Position numbers and translations under genes: made by a program. A DNA stretch of 64,000 nucleotides from Cololabis saira (taxonomy: Eukaryota > Chordata > Actinopteri > Beloniformes > Belonidae), in NCBI RefSeq assembly GCF_033807715.1, contig NC_084591.1:24611090-24675089 (forward strand), in the 5' to 3' direction. Shown here one piece after another: positions 37,464-47,794 of the stretch. Position 1 is the stretch's first letter, and each line of letters opens with the position of its first letter. The notes beneath the pieces were generated by a model. It was not told the DNA's origin. It saw only the letters and a program-made list of their open reading frames with translations, and ran no database searches.

Positions 37464-39289
37464 GGGTTGGTCCCTGGAGTCCATTTGTAGCCCGTGATTA
37501 TCATTCACAGCCAGTTGTTTGACCTTGATGGGGATAAGGCAGCGCTGAGGGATGCCACCTCATGCTGTCGTGCACATGCACTAGAGCTGAGTCCGTCCAT
37601 CAATCTCCCATCAGGTGACAGGGTGTAGGGTGTCTCTCTAGAATTTGCATGTTTTAATCACAGTGTTGATGTTTTCCTAGGATCAATGTCAAACACTGTC
37701 TTTTTTTCTTGTTAAAGAAAAGCATCATATCTGGATGAGGCTGTTGGTGTACATGCAATACACCTATTATGCTTTTCTACAAGCTATTTCTTGCCCTGTT
37801 GGCAGTTGATGGGGACATGAACAGAAGCTGATATCAAGGTTTTATTACAGTCAAAGCAGCACACATAAACATTATTTCGCTCTTCCATTGTTTTGTTGCT
37901 CATTCTCTGTGTGCTCTGAGGTGTTTGGTGTATGCAGCGCCACACCTCCTATCATCTTTCTGCAGTATTGCGAGCCTCACGGTCTTTCATGTCTGTTCGG
38001 CTGGTAATGAGAGCTGATGGAAAGAGGTGAGATTCTCCCATCAGTCCTCCCACTCTCAGAGAGGTAGACAGATTCAACAGAGGCAAAGCCACTGGGTGCA
38101 CATTTCTTAGCCAGTGTGCAAATGTGTATGTATATGCATGGCAGAATATCACACTTCAAACCCATAGAGAGTCTCCTAATCAGTTGAAACTTCTCTTGGC
38201 GCTTCAGTTACTCCTCAGATGAGGCGACTGTGTCTTCATCTGTTCCCTTCGCTCCCGCTTACTGTCCCTATATCCATATACTCCCTGAAACCCAATCAAT
38301 TTTTAATTATTTTTATTTTGTTCTACTTCCTCCTCATCCATCAAAGTTTGAGTCATCTTTGAATTCAACTGTTACAGTTCCTTTCAGTTTTGTCTGCCAG
38401 TTTTTGTCCTTAAATGTTAAATGTACAAATGTTTTAACTGTAATATCGCAGTGAAAAGCTATTTGATAATTAAAGGTATAATGAAGAGTGTTAGCTTCAT
38501 AAAAGAATGGAGTGATTGTGAAAATAGATGATATTCTTGCTGTCAGAAACGTACCCTTGATATATTCTCTGGTGTGAAGAAAGATGGGGAATAGATCCAC
38601 GAAAAGAGTGTGCAAGAGCAGCAGGAATAAGAAAGGAGATGTTTTCATAATGTGGGTTTTTTTTTTTTCATAAAGCTGTCTCATGCTATGTTTTTGTAAA
38701 TCTCTTGACTTTTTTGAGGCTCTCTTCATTTGTATGGAAAACAACAGAAGAAGAAAGAATGAATACAAGAGGATACCTTATGGAGAAGATGAGCACGGGT
38801 GATAAATGGAGAAAGAAATACGACAGCTTTGGAGAAGGGCAGGGGTGGATATATTAGAGAGACTAACCAGTGGGGGACCAAGGTGCAATGAGCAAAGAAG
38901 AGTAGAGGGAGAAGATGAAGCAGGGCATCAAGATAAATGACAGGGAGCTCTGGAGAGGCTCTAAGTGTTTGAGCTTTGTCTAGCACAGGCTTGTAAGTCT
39001 GTGCACTGATGTCCCATGCTGTTTCAAGTGGAAAGCAGAAAGGCCTTCGTTTTAGCTGGTATCCCATTGAAGTGCACTCTCATTAAGGGCAGTCTCATGG
39101 CTTCCCTTTGATCCCCAGATGCTCCACAGTGGGAATGTTTAAACTCTCAACCCGCAGTTCTGAGGTCAATAGCAACAACTCTCTTGTATGTCATTTGGCA
39201 AATTCTGGAACTCTGAAGAGATTGAAAGTTGATTAGCAAGTGCATCTGATGAGTTTCGGATTTGGTTTATTTTTTTATCATTTTATTGT

Positions 39290-39560
39290 TCATCCATCCG
39301 TCCATTTTCTTCCACTTATCAGAGTTTGGGTCACAAGGGGTAGCGGAGCTCTTCTTCTCAGCCTTCCCAAGGCCTGGGTGCAAGGCGGGACATCAGCAAC
39401 CCATGGCAGGCCACTTTGCTCATGGACTTTCCTTGTTCACAGGACTGTTTTCAAATCTATCTTGGTCCATCTATCAGGACCGGTTTGCTTTGGCAGACCC
39501 TACCAAGGTCAGATGAACCCTGACAATATAGCCGACATGGACATGGAAAAGCCTTCCACC
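39290..39560 (-). pseudogene. decayed LINE 3' fragment (I/Nimb-like) in minus orientation
   Basis: CATCCATCCGTCCATTTTCT followed by TCCACTTATC and GGGTCACAAGGGGTAGC is the complement of the 3' terminus seen at 40680-40735 (GGATAAGCGGAAGAAGATGG). The following 150 bp look like further eroded repeat. Confidence 0.6.
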
Positions 39561-39699
39561 ATGATACTCTGATAATTGAAGGAGGAATGTTTGCAAATTT
39601 TTTTTATAGCTTATAATAATATATAAATATGAACTGCATTTGCAGTGCAAATTAATGTTATAATTAAAAGAAAAATTAAATTACACATGATTTCTTATC

Positions 39700-40735
39700 C
39701 TATTAAGGGCTGTCCGGTCTCTATATGATCGGAGCAGGAGTTTGGTTCGCATTGCAGTAAGTCAGACTTGTTCCCAGTGCATGTTGGACTCCGGCAGGGC
39801 TGCCCTTTGTCACCGGTCCTGTTCATAATTTTTATGGACAGGATTTCTAGGCACAGCCAGGGGCCAGAGGGGATCCGGTTTGGGAAACCTCAGGATTTCA
39901 TTACTGCTTTTTGCGGATGACGTTGTCCTGTTGGCTTCATCGGACCGGGAACTTCAGCATGTGCGGGGGCGGTTTGAAGCTGAGTGCGACGCAGCAGGGA
40001 TGAGAATCAGCACCTCCAAGACCGAGGCCATGGTTCTCCATCGGGAAAGGGTGGCATGCCTTCTCCGGGTGGGTGGAGAAGTCCTGCCTCAGGTGGAGGA
40101 GTTCAAGTATCTCGGGGTCTTGTTCACGAGTGAGGAAATGATGGAGCGTGAGATTGACAGACGGATCGGTGCAGCGTCAGCAGTTATGCGGTCGATGTAC
40201 CGGACCGTCGTGGTGAAGAAGGAGCTGAGTCGAAAGGCGAAGCTCTCGATTTACCGGTCAATCTACGCACCTACCCTCACCCATGGTCATGAACTTTGTG
40301 TAGTGACCGAAAGGACGAGATCGCGGATACAAGTGGCCGAGATGAGTTTCCTCCGCAGGGTGGCTGGACGCTCCCTTAAGAGATAGGGTGAGGAGTTCGG
40401 TCACCCGGGAGGAGCTCGGAGTCGAGCCGCTGCTCCTTCACATTGAGAGGAGTCAGCTGAGGTGGCTTGGGCATCTGTATCGGATCCTCCTGGACGCCTC
40501 CCTAGGGAGGTGTTCCAGGCATGTCCCTCCGGGAGGAGACCCCGGGGAAGACCCAGGACACGCTGGAGAGACTATGTCTCTCGGCTGGCCTGGGAACGTC
40601 TCGGACTCCCCTCGGAAGAGCTGGAGGAAGTGTCTGGGGTGAAGGAAGTCTGGGCATCTCTGCTGAGGCTGCTGCCCCCGCGACCCGGGAACGGATAAGC
40701 GGAAGAAGATGGATGGATGGATGGATGGATGGATT
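39700..40735 (+). pseudogene. 5'-truncated LINE (I/Nimb-like) with target-site duplication
   Basis: Plus-strand RT and C-terminal region: [20 protein letters not shown] near 39790, the catalytic FADDVVLLASSDRELQHV at about 39910, then GMRISTSKTEAMVLHRERVA, VEEFKYLGVLFTSEE and the zinc-knuckle-less C-terminus ending WASLLRLLPPRPG. Frame breaks occur near 39890 and at a stop near 40385, and the rest continues in another frame. It ends in a (GGAT)n tail. A 10-bp duplication, ATTTCTTATC, flanks it (39690-39699 and 40736-40745), as expected of target-primed reverse transcription. It lies 566 bp upstream of a cadherin exon. A related copy is at 56882-57789. Confidence 0.85.
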
Positions 40736-41268
40736 ATTTCTTATCAGTTTGACAATAAAAAGATATAAAGGGAAAAGACAAACACTCTTATGAAGCAGAA
40801 CGCTTTGTAAGGTTTATTTTCAAACCAGCTTCTGGCAATTTTGGTTCATTATTTCTTAATTTTTTCATCGCTCTTAACTCAAGGTATTTGACTTTTAGAA
40901 CTTGTTTTGCTATTATATGTAACTTTCTCTGTTTTGTGTTTCCTTTTAAACCTGCCTCTTCCTGTCACTGGGATGCCTGTGGATGGTGCTGGTTACCGCA
41001 GTCTCACGTGAGTATTTCTGTCCAAAGGAGCCTGGGTCAAAGTGGCCCAGCTTAATAGACTATAATTTATACTCATTTAATTTGGTAGAACTGCCAAAAA
41101 TGGAGCTCTTCTCTAACGTCTTTAATTTAAATAAGTTGAACTTTCAAACTGATGAGATCAAACAAAATTTCGTCTCATATAAAACCTTCATAGTTAGTTA
41201 TCAGGCATTTGCATCACCATTTTAGGCACACTGAGATCTTTTTACTTAAATGTATTTATTTTTTTCTC

Positions 41269-41301
41269 TGTGTGTGTTTGTGTGTGTGTGTGTGTGTTTA
41301 G
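41269..41301 (+). promoter_or_regulatory. (TG)n-TTTAG splice acceptor of the EC1 exon
   Basis: A (TG)n run with one TT interruption (41269-41296) is followed by TTTAG and the exon. There is no long C/T tract between the repeat and the AG. Similar TG tracts beside an acceptor bind TDP-43 and lower exon inclusion in human CFTR. Activity here is inference. Confidence 0.5.
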
Positions 41302-41454
41302 GTAATTTCACCAGAAAAGCCTGGGAACCATATCTTTCGACTGACAGGCCATGGTGCTGACCAGGATCCCAGAGGTCTGTTTACCATCGACATAGACACA
41401 GGAGACGTGTCAGTCAGCCGCTCACTGGACCGAGAGGCCGTTGAATCCTACCAG
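41302..41454 (+). CDS. cdh13: cadherin-13-like exon, bulk of EC1 repeat
   Basis: This is a 153-bp exon of 51 whole codons, phase 0-0, with acceptor TTTAG and donor GTCAGC. The translation contains FRLTGHGADQDPRGLFTID, then a TGDVSVSRSLDRE stretch, and ends VESYQ. These are the core strands of a cadherin EC1 repeat, with the R-L-T-G-x-G-x-D-Q-x-P motif and the LDRE calcium-ligand motif. It follows the previous exon in frame without gaps, and its length fits the equivalent CDH13 exon. EC1 is the membrane-distal repeat used for homophilic contact. The acceptor is unusual: a (TG)n tract, 41279-41296, lies against TTTAG in place of a normal pyrimidine run. Because the exon is 0-0, skipping would remove 51 residues without a frameshift. 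The next exon (end of EC1 with a D-x-N-D-N motif) was not found downstream, so the following intron exceeds 22.5 kb. Confidence 0.9.
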
Positions 41455-42428
41455 GTCAGCAACTCTGTGTCCGTATGTGAAGTTCACCTTGGTGTATTTT
41501 TTATGTACATTCCAGTCTCTCCTTCTTGCCCACCTGGGTGCCCTTTGTTTAAGAGATTCCTCTACATACTATGTTGTCAGTTTCTTGCCTCCTGAAATTC
41601 CTATTTTGTTAAGTTTATTTACTTTTTATTTAAGTTAGTCAAGTTATTCATGATTAATTGCCCAAACAAAGGGTACTAGGGTGTTCATCAAAGTTATGGA
41701 AGTAAAGATAAAGACATACTTTATTAATCCTCCAGGGGGAAATTCTAGTATCACAGCAGCATACAGCAGAATAGAAATACGGGCTTAAAAAAACCCCCCC
41801 CAAAAAACAACATATATATACATAGACACAGCAACAGAGTGGATAGAGAATAGAAAAAGTCCATCCAGCCCAGGAAGAGGTCAAGTCAAGCTGTTATTAT
41901 AAAGTCTGATGGCAGTTGGTATAAAGGAGCGTCTGAGTTGTTCAGTCCTGGACGTGGGTGGAATAATCCACTGGCTGATTGAGTTGATTGATCAGCCACA
42001 GCTCCTTGTACAGAGGGTGAGAGGGATTGTCCAGGATTGAACAGATTTTGCCCTTCACCCTCTTCTCAGCCACCACCTGCAGGCTGTCCAGGTGCAGTCC
42101 CACCACAGAACGGGCTCTGGTCACCAGCTTTTTAGGTCTGTTGGCGTCACCAGTACTGATCCCATCTGGTAGAATGTCTTGAGAAGCCTGCTGCAGCAGC
42201 AAATGACCCCAGCCTCCTCAGGAGGAACATCCTGCTCTGGCCTTTCCTGTAGACCAGGGGTCGGCAACCCAAAATGTTGAAAGAGCCATATTGGACCAAA
42301 AACACAAAAAACAAATATGTCTGGAGCCGCAAAAAATGAAAAGACTTGTATAAGCCTTAGAATGAAGGCAACAGATGCTGCATATTTCTATTAGTTATAA
42401 CTGGGGAAAGATTTTTTTTTTTCCATTG

Positions 42429-42664
42429 TGCACTTTGAGAAAAAAGTCGAAATGTCGAGAAAAGTCAGAATTTCAAGAAAAAAGTCGAAATTTCGAGAAA
42501 AAAGTCCAAATGTCGAGATACATGTTGAAGTACAATCTTGAGAAAAAACTCTAAATGTCGAGAAAAAGGTCGAAATTTTGAGAAAAAAGTCGAAATGTTG
42601 AGAAAAAAGTCGAAATGTTGAGAAAAAAGTCGAAATGTCAAGTAAAAAGTAAAAATGTCGAGAT
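42429..42664 (+). repeat. minisatellite, 19-20-bp unit AGAAAAAAGTCGAAATGTCG
   Basis: About twelve imperfect copies (GTCGAAATGTCGAGAAAA-like) lie inside the hAT element. Confidence 0.9.
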
Positions 42665-42815
42665 TAAAAAGGAAAGGGAAAAGGAATAAAAAAGAGAAAA
42701 AAAAGAGAAAAAAAGGAAAAAAGAAGAAAAAAAGAAAAAAAGGGGAAAAAAGAAGAAAAAAAGGAAAAAAGAAATAAAAGAAGAAAAAAAGTAAAAAAAG
42801 GAAAACAAAGGTCAA
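42665..42815 (+). repeat. A/G-rich (polypurine) tract
   Basis: About 150 bp of runs of A and G with only a few T or C. It is internal to the hAT element and directly follows the minisatellite. Confidence 0.9.
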
Positions 42816-44224
42816 ACATTTTGAGAAAGCTCCAAGGAGCCACTAGGGCGGCGCTAAAGAGCCGCATGCGGCTCAAGAGCCGCGGGTTGCCGACCCCTGC
42901 TGTAGACAGTGTTTGTATTATGAGTCCAGCCCAGTTTATTGTTGTTGTGGACCCCAAGGTATCTGTTGGAGTCCACTACCTCCACCTCCTCACCATGGAG
43001 GGTAACCGGTTCTTCCTGATGTCCACCACCAGCTCCTTGTTGAGCTGAAGAGGCCGCACCACCAAACAAAGCTCTCCACCAGAAATAAGGAGGTGGTTTG
43101 TGAAAGAGCATTACAACATGAACCCAGGCAGTCCCAATAATAATGGTGGCATTCAGGAAAGGAGGGATTTTTTAATGTTTTGTAAAGGCTGAACTGACGC
43201 AAGCAAAAGTTGGTGACTCTTTCTAAGTTAAAAGGATGCCAGAGCTTGTTTAGGTGCCTGCTGGGTTTTGTGCCCCCAAGGCTGTCTGTCTAACAAAAAC
43301 ATTTCCCCTGGAAGAATGAGGGAGATTGTGGCAAAGAAAGTCTATTTTTTTCCAAGTCTGCCAATTAACCTTCCCCAGTTTTCTGAAATCAGCTGTGTGT
43401 GAAGGTGCTCAGCAGGGTGCAAGCTTTTATAAACTGCATTTTCAGAAGTAAAAACCCTCTAAATACCAATAGATGTGAAAGAACAGTAAGCAATACAAAA
43501 AAAGCAGCAACTAACAACCAAAAAATTAGAGAAAAAGTCTCACCATATAGCCTTTGTCCCCCAGTGGCTAAAAGAATGGTTTAACTGGGACAATGGCTTT
43601 CAGTTGCTACTGTCTCATTCCAGTTGTTCAACAGCGTCTTTGACAGTTCATAAAAAACGTAGCTGCTTTTGAGTAGAATACAAGATTTAACACGTTATCA
43701 CCTGCAGACTATGGACATCATATCGCCCAGAATGATGTCACAGTAATGATGCTGCATTTCATACTGTCTGTAAGCTCTCTAATAAGCTCTACTAATAGCC
43801 AGTCCTTAAAAGCTTGACTAAGATGTTAGTTTGTAAGAGAGGGTGGGGTAAAGGCAACATAGTTTTGCTTCGTGTTATCAATGTTTTAGAGTGAGTTAGA
43901 GATTCATCAAACACACCCAAATATAGTTTTTGAACAATTAAATGTATTCTTCAGATGGTGATTACCTCTATCCAAGCAGTTTTCTGGTTAGGTGTATTTT
44001 AGCAGCCTGCCAAGAACAAAAACAAAAACATCATCAAGCAGCAGTTTTTAACATCTGTGACTCTGGGAAGTGTTATGAAGCGATTTAGTCCATCATCTTA
44101 AGAATATAAAAGTTGCAATGCTACTATACAAATGTAAGAGAGAATTTTAAATGCTGAAATTCATGATGTTACAAATAGAGAGACTGGAAAGGTTTGGCTC
44201 GTTCAGAAGCACTGCTGTGAAAAA

Positions 44225-44425
44225 GTGTTGTCTCCAAAAATAATATGTCAGCATAGCAGTTTGCAAAGTTTCTTCTCAACAAACTACAACAACTCAGAGA
44301 TAAAACCCTCCACATCTGATGAACACAAAACAGCAAATCATCATAAACACTTCGTACGAACTGTCGAGCATGGTGGTGGAGGGCTGATTTGGGCTTCTTT
44401 TTCAGCATTTAGACACCCTGCAACC
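44225..44425 (+). pseudogene. Tc1-like transposase fragment
   Basis: GTTTGCAAAGTTTCTTCTC, ACAAACTACAACAACTC, AACACTTCGTACGAACTGTC and AGCATGGTGGTGGAGGGCTG then ATTTGGGCTTC follow the middle of fish Tc1 transposase genes (residues HGGGGLIWASF). It is short and heavily mutated, and the ends are absent. Confidence 0.65.
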
Positions 44426-44767
44426 CACTTTTTTTTTTACTTATGTTGTTTTTTTTAATGCATTTCAAGCCTATATTTGTCAAAAAAGGTCATACAATTC
44501 ACTTTTAAGGAATTGTCTGTAAAAAAAAAAAGCACGTAAAAAGAACATTGTAAGATCCACGTCATTCATCTGAGTAAAGTATAGGATGTCATTAAAGTTG
44601 TAATGCAAAACATTGCAATATAAATACATAGCAAATGCCTGTTAAATTATTTCTAAACCCAATGTGATTAATAACGCCAAAATGTCATTGGTAATTTCTT
44701 ATTAAAATTACTAGTAATTTAAGTAATTTAAGATGACTCATCTGCAAATATAAGATCTCCATGTTGT

Positions 44768-44811
44768 TAACTAATTCAAGGTTTCACCAAGGTGAAACCT
44801 TGAATTAGTTA
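44768..44811. repeat. perfect palindrome, 21-bp arms and 2-nt spacer
   Basis: The left arm, 44768-44788, includes CTAATTCAAGGTTTCACC. The spacer is AA and the right arm, 44791-44811, is its exact complement. It lies 137 bp before the large foldback element. Confidence 0.95.
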
Positions 44812-45621
44812 TGCGGTGTATGTTTTAAATAAAATATGCCATTTGTGCATACACTTGTATTTTTCACCCAAAATCCAGAGACATAATTGATTATTTTGAG
44901 CTTCCTAGCTATGGCTATGCATGTTGATGTCTGTGTGAAGGACTAAGTATGGGCAGAAATATGTGCCACTAGAAACTGAATTTGAATCATAGAAACTGAA
45001 TTTGAATAATTTATATTTGAATTTGAATTGCTCAACTTGAATAATTGCATTAAAAAACTGAATCTGAATTACATAATTTGAATTTGTATTGTTTAGTTTG
45101 AATCATTGCATTGAAAAACTGAATCTACATTCCGAAAAACTGAATCTACATTCAGCTCTCACAATTCAAATTCAGTTCTTGAAATTCAATTTCAATTCTA
45201 CTGTGCCAGACATCCGGGTCTTCTGGAGGAACAGCAATCGAGTGCAGATACAAAGAACTCGGGTATCAGTCACGTGACGTTTTTTGTTGTCAGCGCCATC
45301 TTGAGGACCGACCGGGGACATGTGTTTAATGCGTGTGTTTTATAATAGATCCATGGTTTAATGGTGCCTGCACTGCTTAAACAACCTTAACTTGCTCAAT
45401 TCTCAACAGATTTTCAAACAGTTTGGTTTGTTATGAACGTCGGAGATGTAGTTATGACACTGCATACTAGTGAATAATTATAAACATTGAAAAACGTACT
45501 TTTGTATGAAAATAACAAGAAACAGATAGCTATGACATGGTATTTATATTAAATGAACATTTCTATAGTATTCTTAGTAATATTTATATTTACATTATCA
45601 CATATATTATTACCTTATAAC

Positions 45622-45624
<3 letters not shown>

Positions 45625-45695
<71 letters not shown>
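45625..45695 (+). repeat. (TA)n microsatellite in foldback loop
   Basis: About 71 bp of alternating T and A. Confidence 0.97.
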
Positions 45696-45698
<3 letters not shown>

Positions 45699-45852
45699 AT
45701 GACATAACATGTATTTATATTATTACATTATAACATATATATATATACACACACACATGTTATAATGTACACATATACACATATAATACACACATTATAA
45801 TGTCATAATATAAATACATCATAATGTAATAATATATAAACATGTTATAATG

Positions 45853-45856
<4 letters not shown>

Positions 45857-45910
<54 letters not shown>
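45857..45910 (+). repeat. (TA)n microsatellite in foldback loop
   Basis: About 54 bp of alternating T and A, mirrored relative to the first array. Confidence 0.97.
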
Positions 45911-45914
<4 letters not shown>

Positions 45915-47794
45915 TTAATTAATTAATATAAATACAAAAGTACGTTTTTCAATGTTTATAATTATTCACTAGTATGCAGTGTCATAACTACATCTCCGAC
46001 GTTCATAACAAACCAAACTGTTTGAAAATCTGTTGAGAATTGAGCAAGTTAAGGTTGTTTAAGCAGTGCAGGCACCATTAAACCATGGATCTATTATAAA
46101 ACACACGCATTAAACACATGTCCCCGGTCGGTCCTCAAGATGGCGCTGACAACAAAAAACGTCACGTGACTGATACCCGAGTTCTTTGTATCTGCACTCG
46201 ATTGCTGTTCCTCCAGAAGACCCGGATGTCTGGCACAGTAGAATTGAAATTGAATTTCAAGAACTGAATTTGAATTGTGAGAGCTGAATGAAGATTCAGT
46301 TTTTCAGAATGTAGATTCAGTTTTTCAATGCAATGATTCAAACTAAACAATACAAATTCAAATTATGTAATTCAGATTCAGTTTTTTAATGCAATTATTC
46401 AAGTTGAGCAATTCAAATTCAAATATAAATTATTCAAATTCAGTTTCTAGTGGCACATATTTCTGCCCATAGACTAAGGATCTGTCTGGGGTGTAAGCCC
46501 TTTCTCATTTAATCTCAGCCAGGGTCGAGCCCGGGTGACTCTTAAAGTATGAAACAAATTTAATATAGGTGTGGATGACTGAATCATTTTTTAAATTTCT
46601 CATCCCTATTTCTGGCTTCACTGATTTGTTTAATGATAAACACAGTAAAAATACACGCCATGGTGTCATCAGTGTTTACACTGTGACAAAAAAATTAGAT
46701 GAGAAGTATTTTTCAGTTGAGTGTGCTATTAAACTTGTTAAACTTGTAATAAAACCTGTGATGCACTAAACTCAGGGCACTGATCATAAAAATAGCTCAC
46801 TGAATTCACTGAATTCTGTGCTGTTTGTTTTTATTTTGTCTGCTACTTCAAGCCAGATTGTGATGGCAAAGAAATAAGTCAGGTTTCATGTAAATTTTCA
46901 TGTGTGGCCATTGCCATCACTCAGCCTGTTTATGAGATATGTAAAAAGAAAAAAGAAAGAAAGGGCTTAAAACAGTAAACAAAGCATAATTCTGCTGAGT
47001 AAAACTGGTGAGTTTCTTCATTAAATCTGCTCAATGTAAAGTCTACATTAAATATAATTGACATATTAAGTCTAACTTTTTACTTGCCACCTGTAATTAA
47101 AGAGCTGAGTGAGGTTTGAGTGCAGCCATGCTGGGAATTACACAGAGATGGTATACATTCTGTGTCTCCTTGCTTTTGGTTGCACAAAAAAAAAAAAGTC
47201 ATGCTGTGGCATCATGCTGGACTCTGTTTCTTCCTATCCTTGTTACATTTATTCATGCTCGCAATTGTCTCAGATAAAAACTTAATTTTGAGCCTCTTCA
47301 GCCTTTTGCAGACTAATAATTTGCTGTAATAAGTAGACATTTCTGAAGTCTTTTGGCAATATTAGATATTTGCAGTCTGTTTAGCTGACTGTGAGTTAAA
47401 CTGCAAATATCATATAGCTTCTTCTTTATATCAAATTATTGTGAGAGTTTTGTGAAATTATACTTTTTTGCCTTTGTGAGCTATTTCAAAGTCTGGTATA
47501 TAAAACTTCAGAAATGAGGACAGAGACAGAAATAAAAAAAAAATGGAGAGAGAACAGAGCAATGAATGAACATCAGGGTGCCTTCTCATAAAGAATTTAC
47601 TCTGCTCAGTATGGAAATGTTAAGCTCAGCAAAAAACAATTTAATGCCATAATGACTCAGCTGAATGAAGTCAGAGAAGAGAGATTAATAAAGAGAAAAG
47701 ATGAAGGATATGGCAAAATATGAGTCTTGAATTTAGTAAGATAAGAAAAATAAACTCCTGTCAGACCCTTTTTTAATTTTAATTTCCTTGTGGC

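Larger units (their letters stand above)
28119..41301 (+). other. cadherin intron, about 13.2 kb
   Basis: It runs between the donor GTAAAA at 28119 and the acceptor at 41300-41301. It holds a TA microsatellite, a mariner-type MITE (33028-33299), a LINE with an open RT frame (35081-36813), a LINE 3' fragment (39290-39560) and a truncated LINE with target duplication (39700-40735). The stretches 28.4-33.0, 33.3-35.0, 36.9-39.2 and 40.8-41.2 kb show nothing I recognise beyond short microsatellites. Confidence 0.85.
42255..42899. mobile_element. hAT-type non-autonomous element, TIR CAGGGGTCGGCAACCC
   Basis: The left end is CAGGGGTCGGCAACCCAAAA and the right end is GCGGGTTGCCGACCCCTG. The 8-bp target duplication CTGTAGAC is perfect (42247-42254 and 42900-42907). 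AGAGCCATATTGGACC near the left and AGAGCCGCATGCGGCTC near the right are subterminal motifs. The 645-bp interior is almost entirely a minisatellite plus an A/G tract, with no coding capacity. Confidence 0.93.
41694..43110 (-). pseudogene. LINE 3' part (CR1/Rex1-like), minus strand, split by a hAT element
   Basis: The 3' end is near 41694 (AAGACATACTTTATTAATCC, on the minus strand GGATTAATAAAGTATG). It runs through sequence whose complement gives C-terminal RT-LINE residues such as HPLYKELWLINQLNQP-like and KYLGVH-like (NRYLGVHNNNKLGWTHNTN near 42900-43000). The hAT element 42255-42899 interrupts it at CTGTAGAC. Frames are broken, so this is a dead copy. Confidence 0.7.
44948..46471. mobile_element. 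foldback DNA element with 540-560-bp inverted arms
   Basis: The left arm (44948-about 45507) starts TATGGGCAGAAATATGTGCC. The right arm (about 45932-46471) is its complement, ending GGCACATATTTCTGCCCATA. The arms agree nearly base for base apart from a roughly 20-bp duplication in the left arm and a few changes. A 62-codon open stretch translates identically from both. The loop (about 424 bp) is AT-rich with two TA microsatellites. GACTAAG flanks both ends (44941-44947 and 46472-46478), a likely 7-bp target duplication. No transposase is present. The outer arm is made of GAATTTGAA/ACTGAAT subrepeats. Confidence 0.92.

Noticed and set aside
45089..46350. Two identical 62-codon open frames, one per strand
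   Set aside because: They are the mirrored arms of the foldback element. There is no start context, domain or splice evidence.
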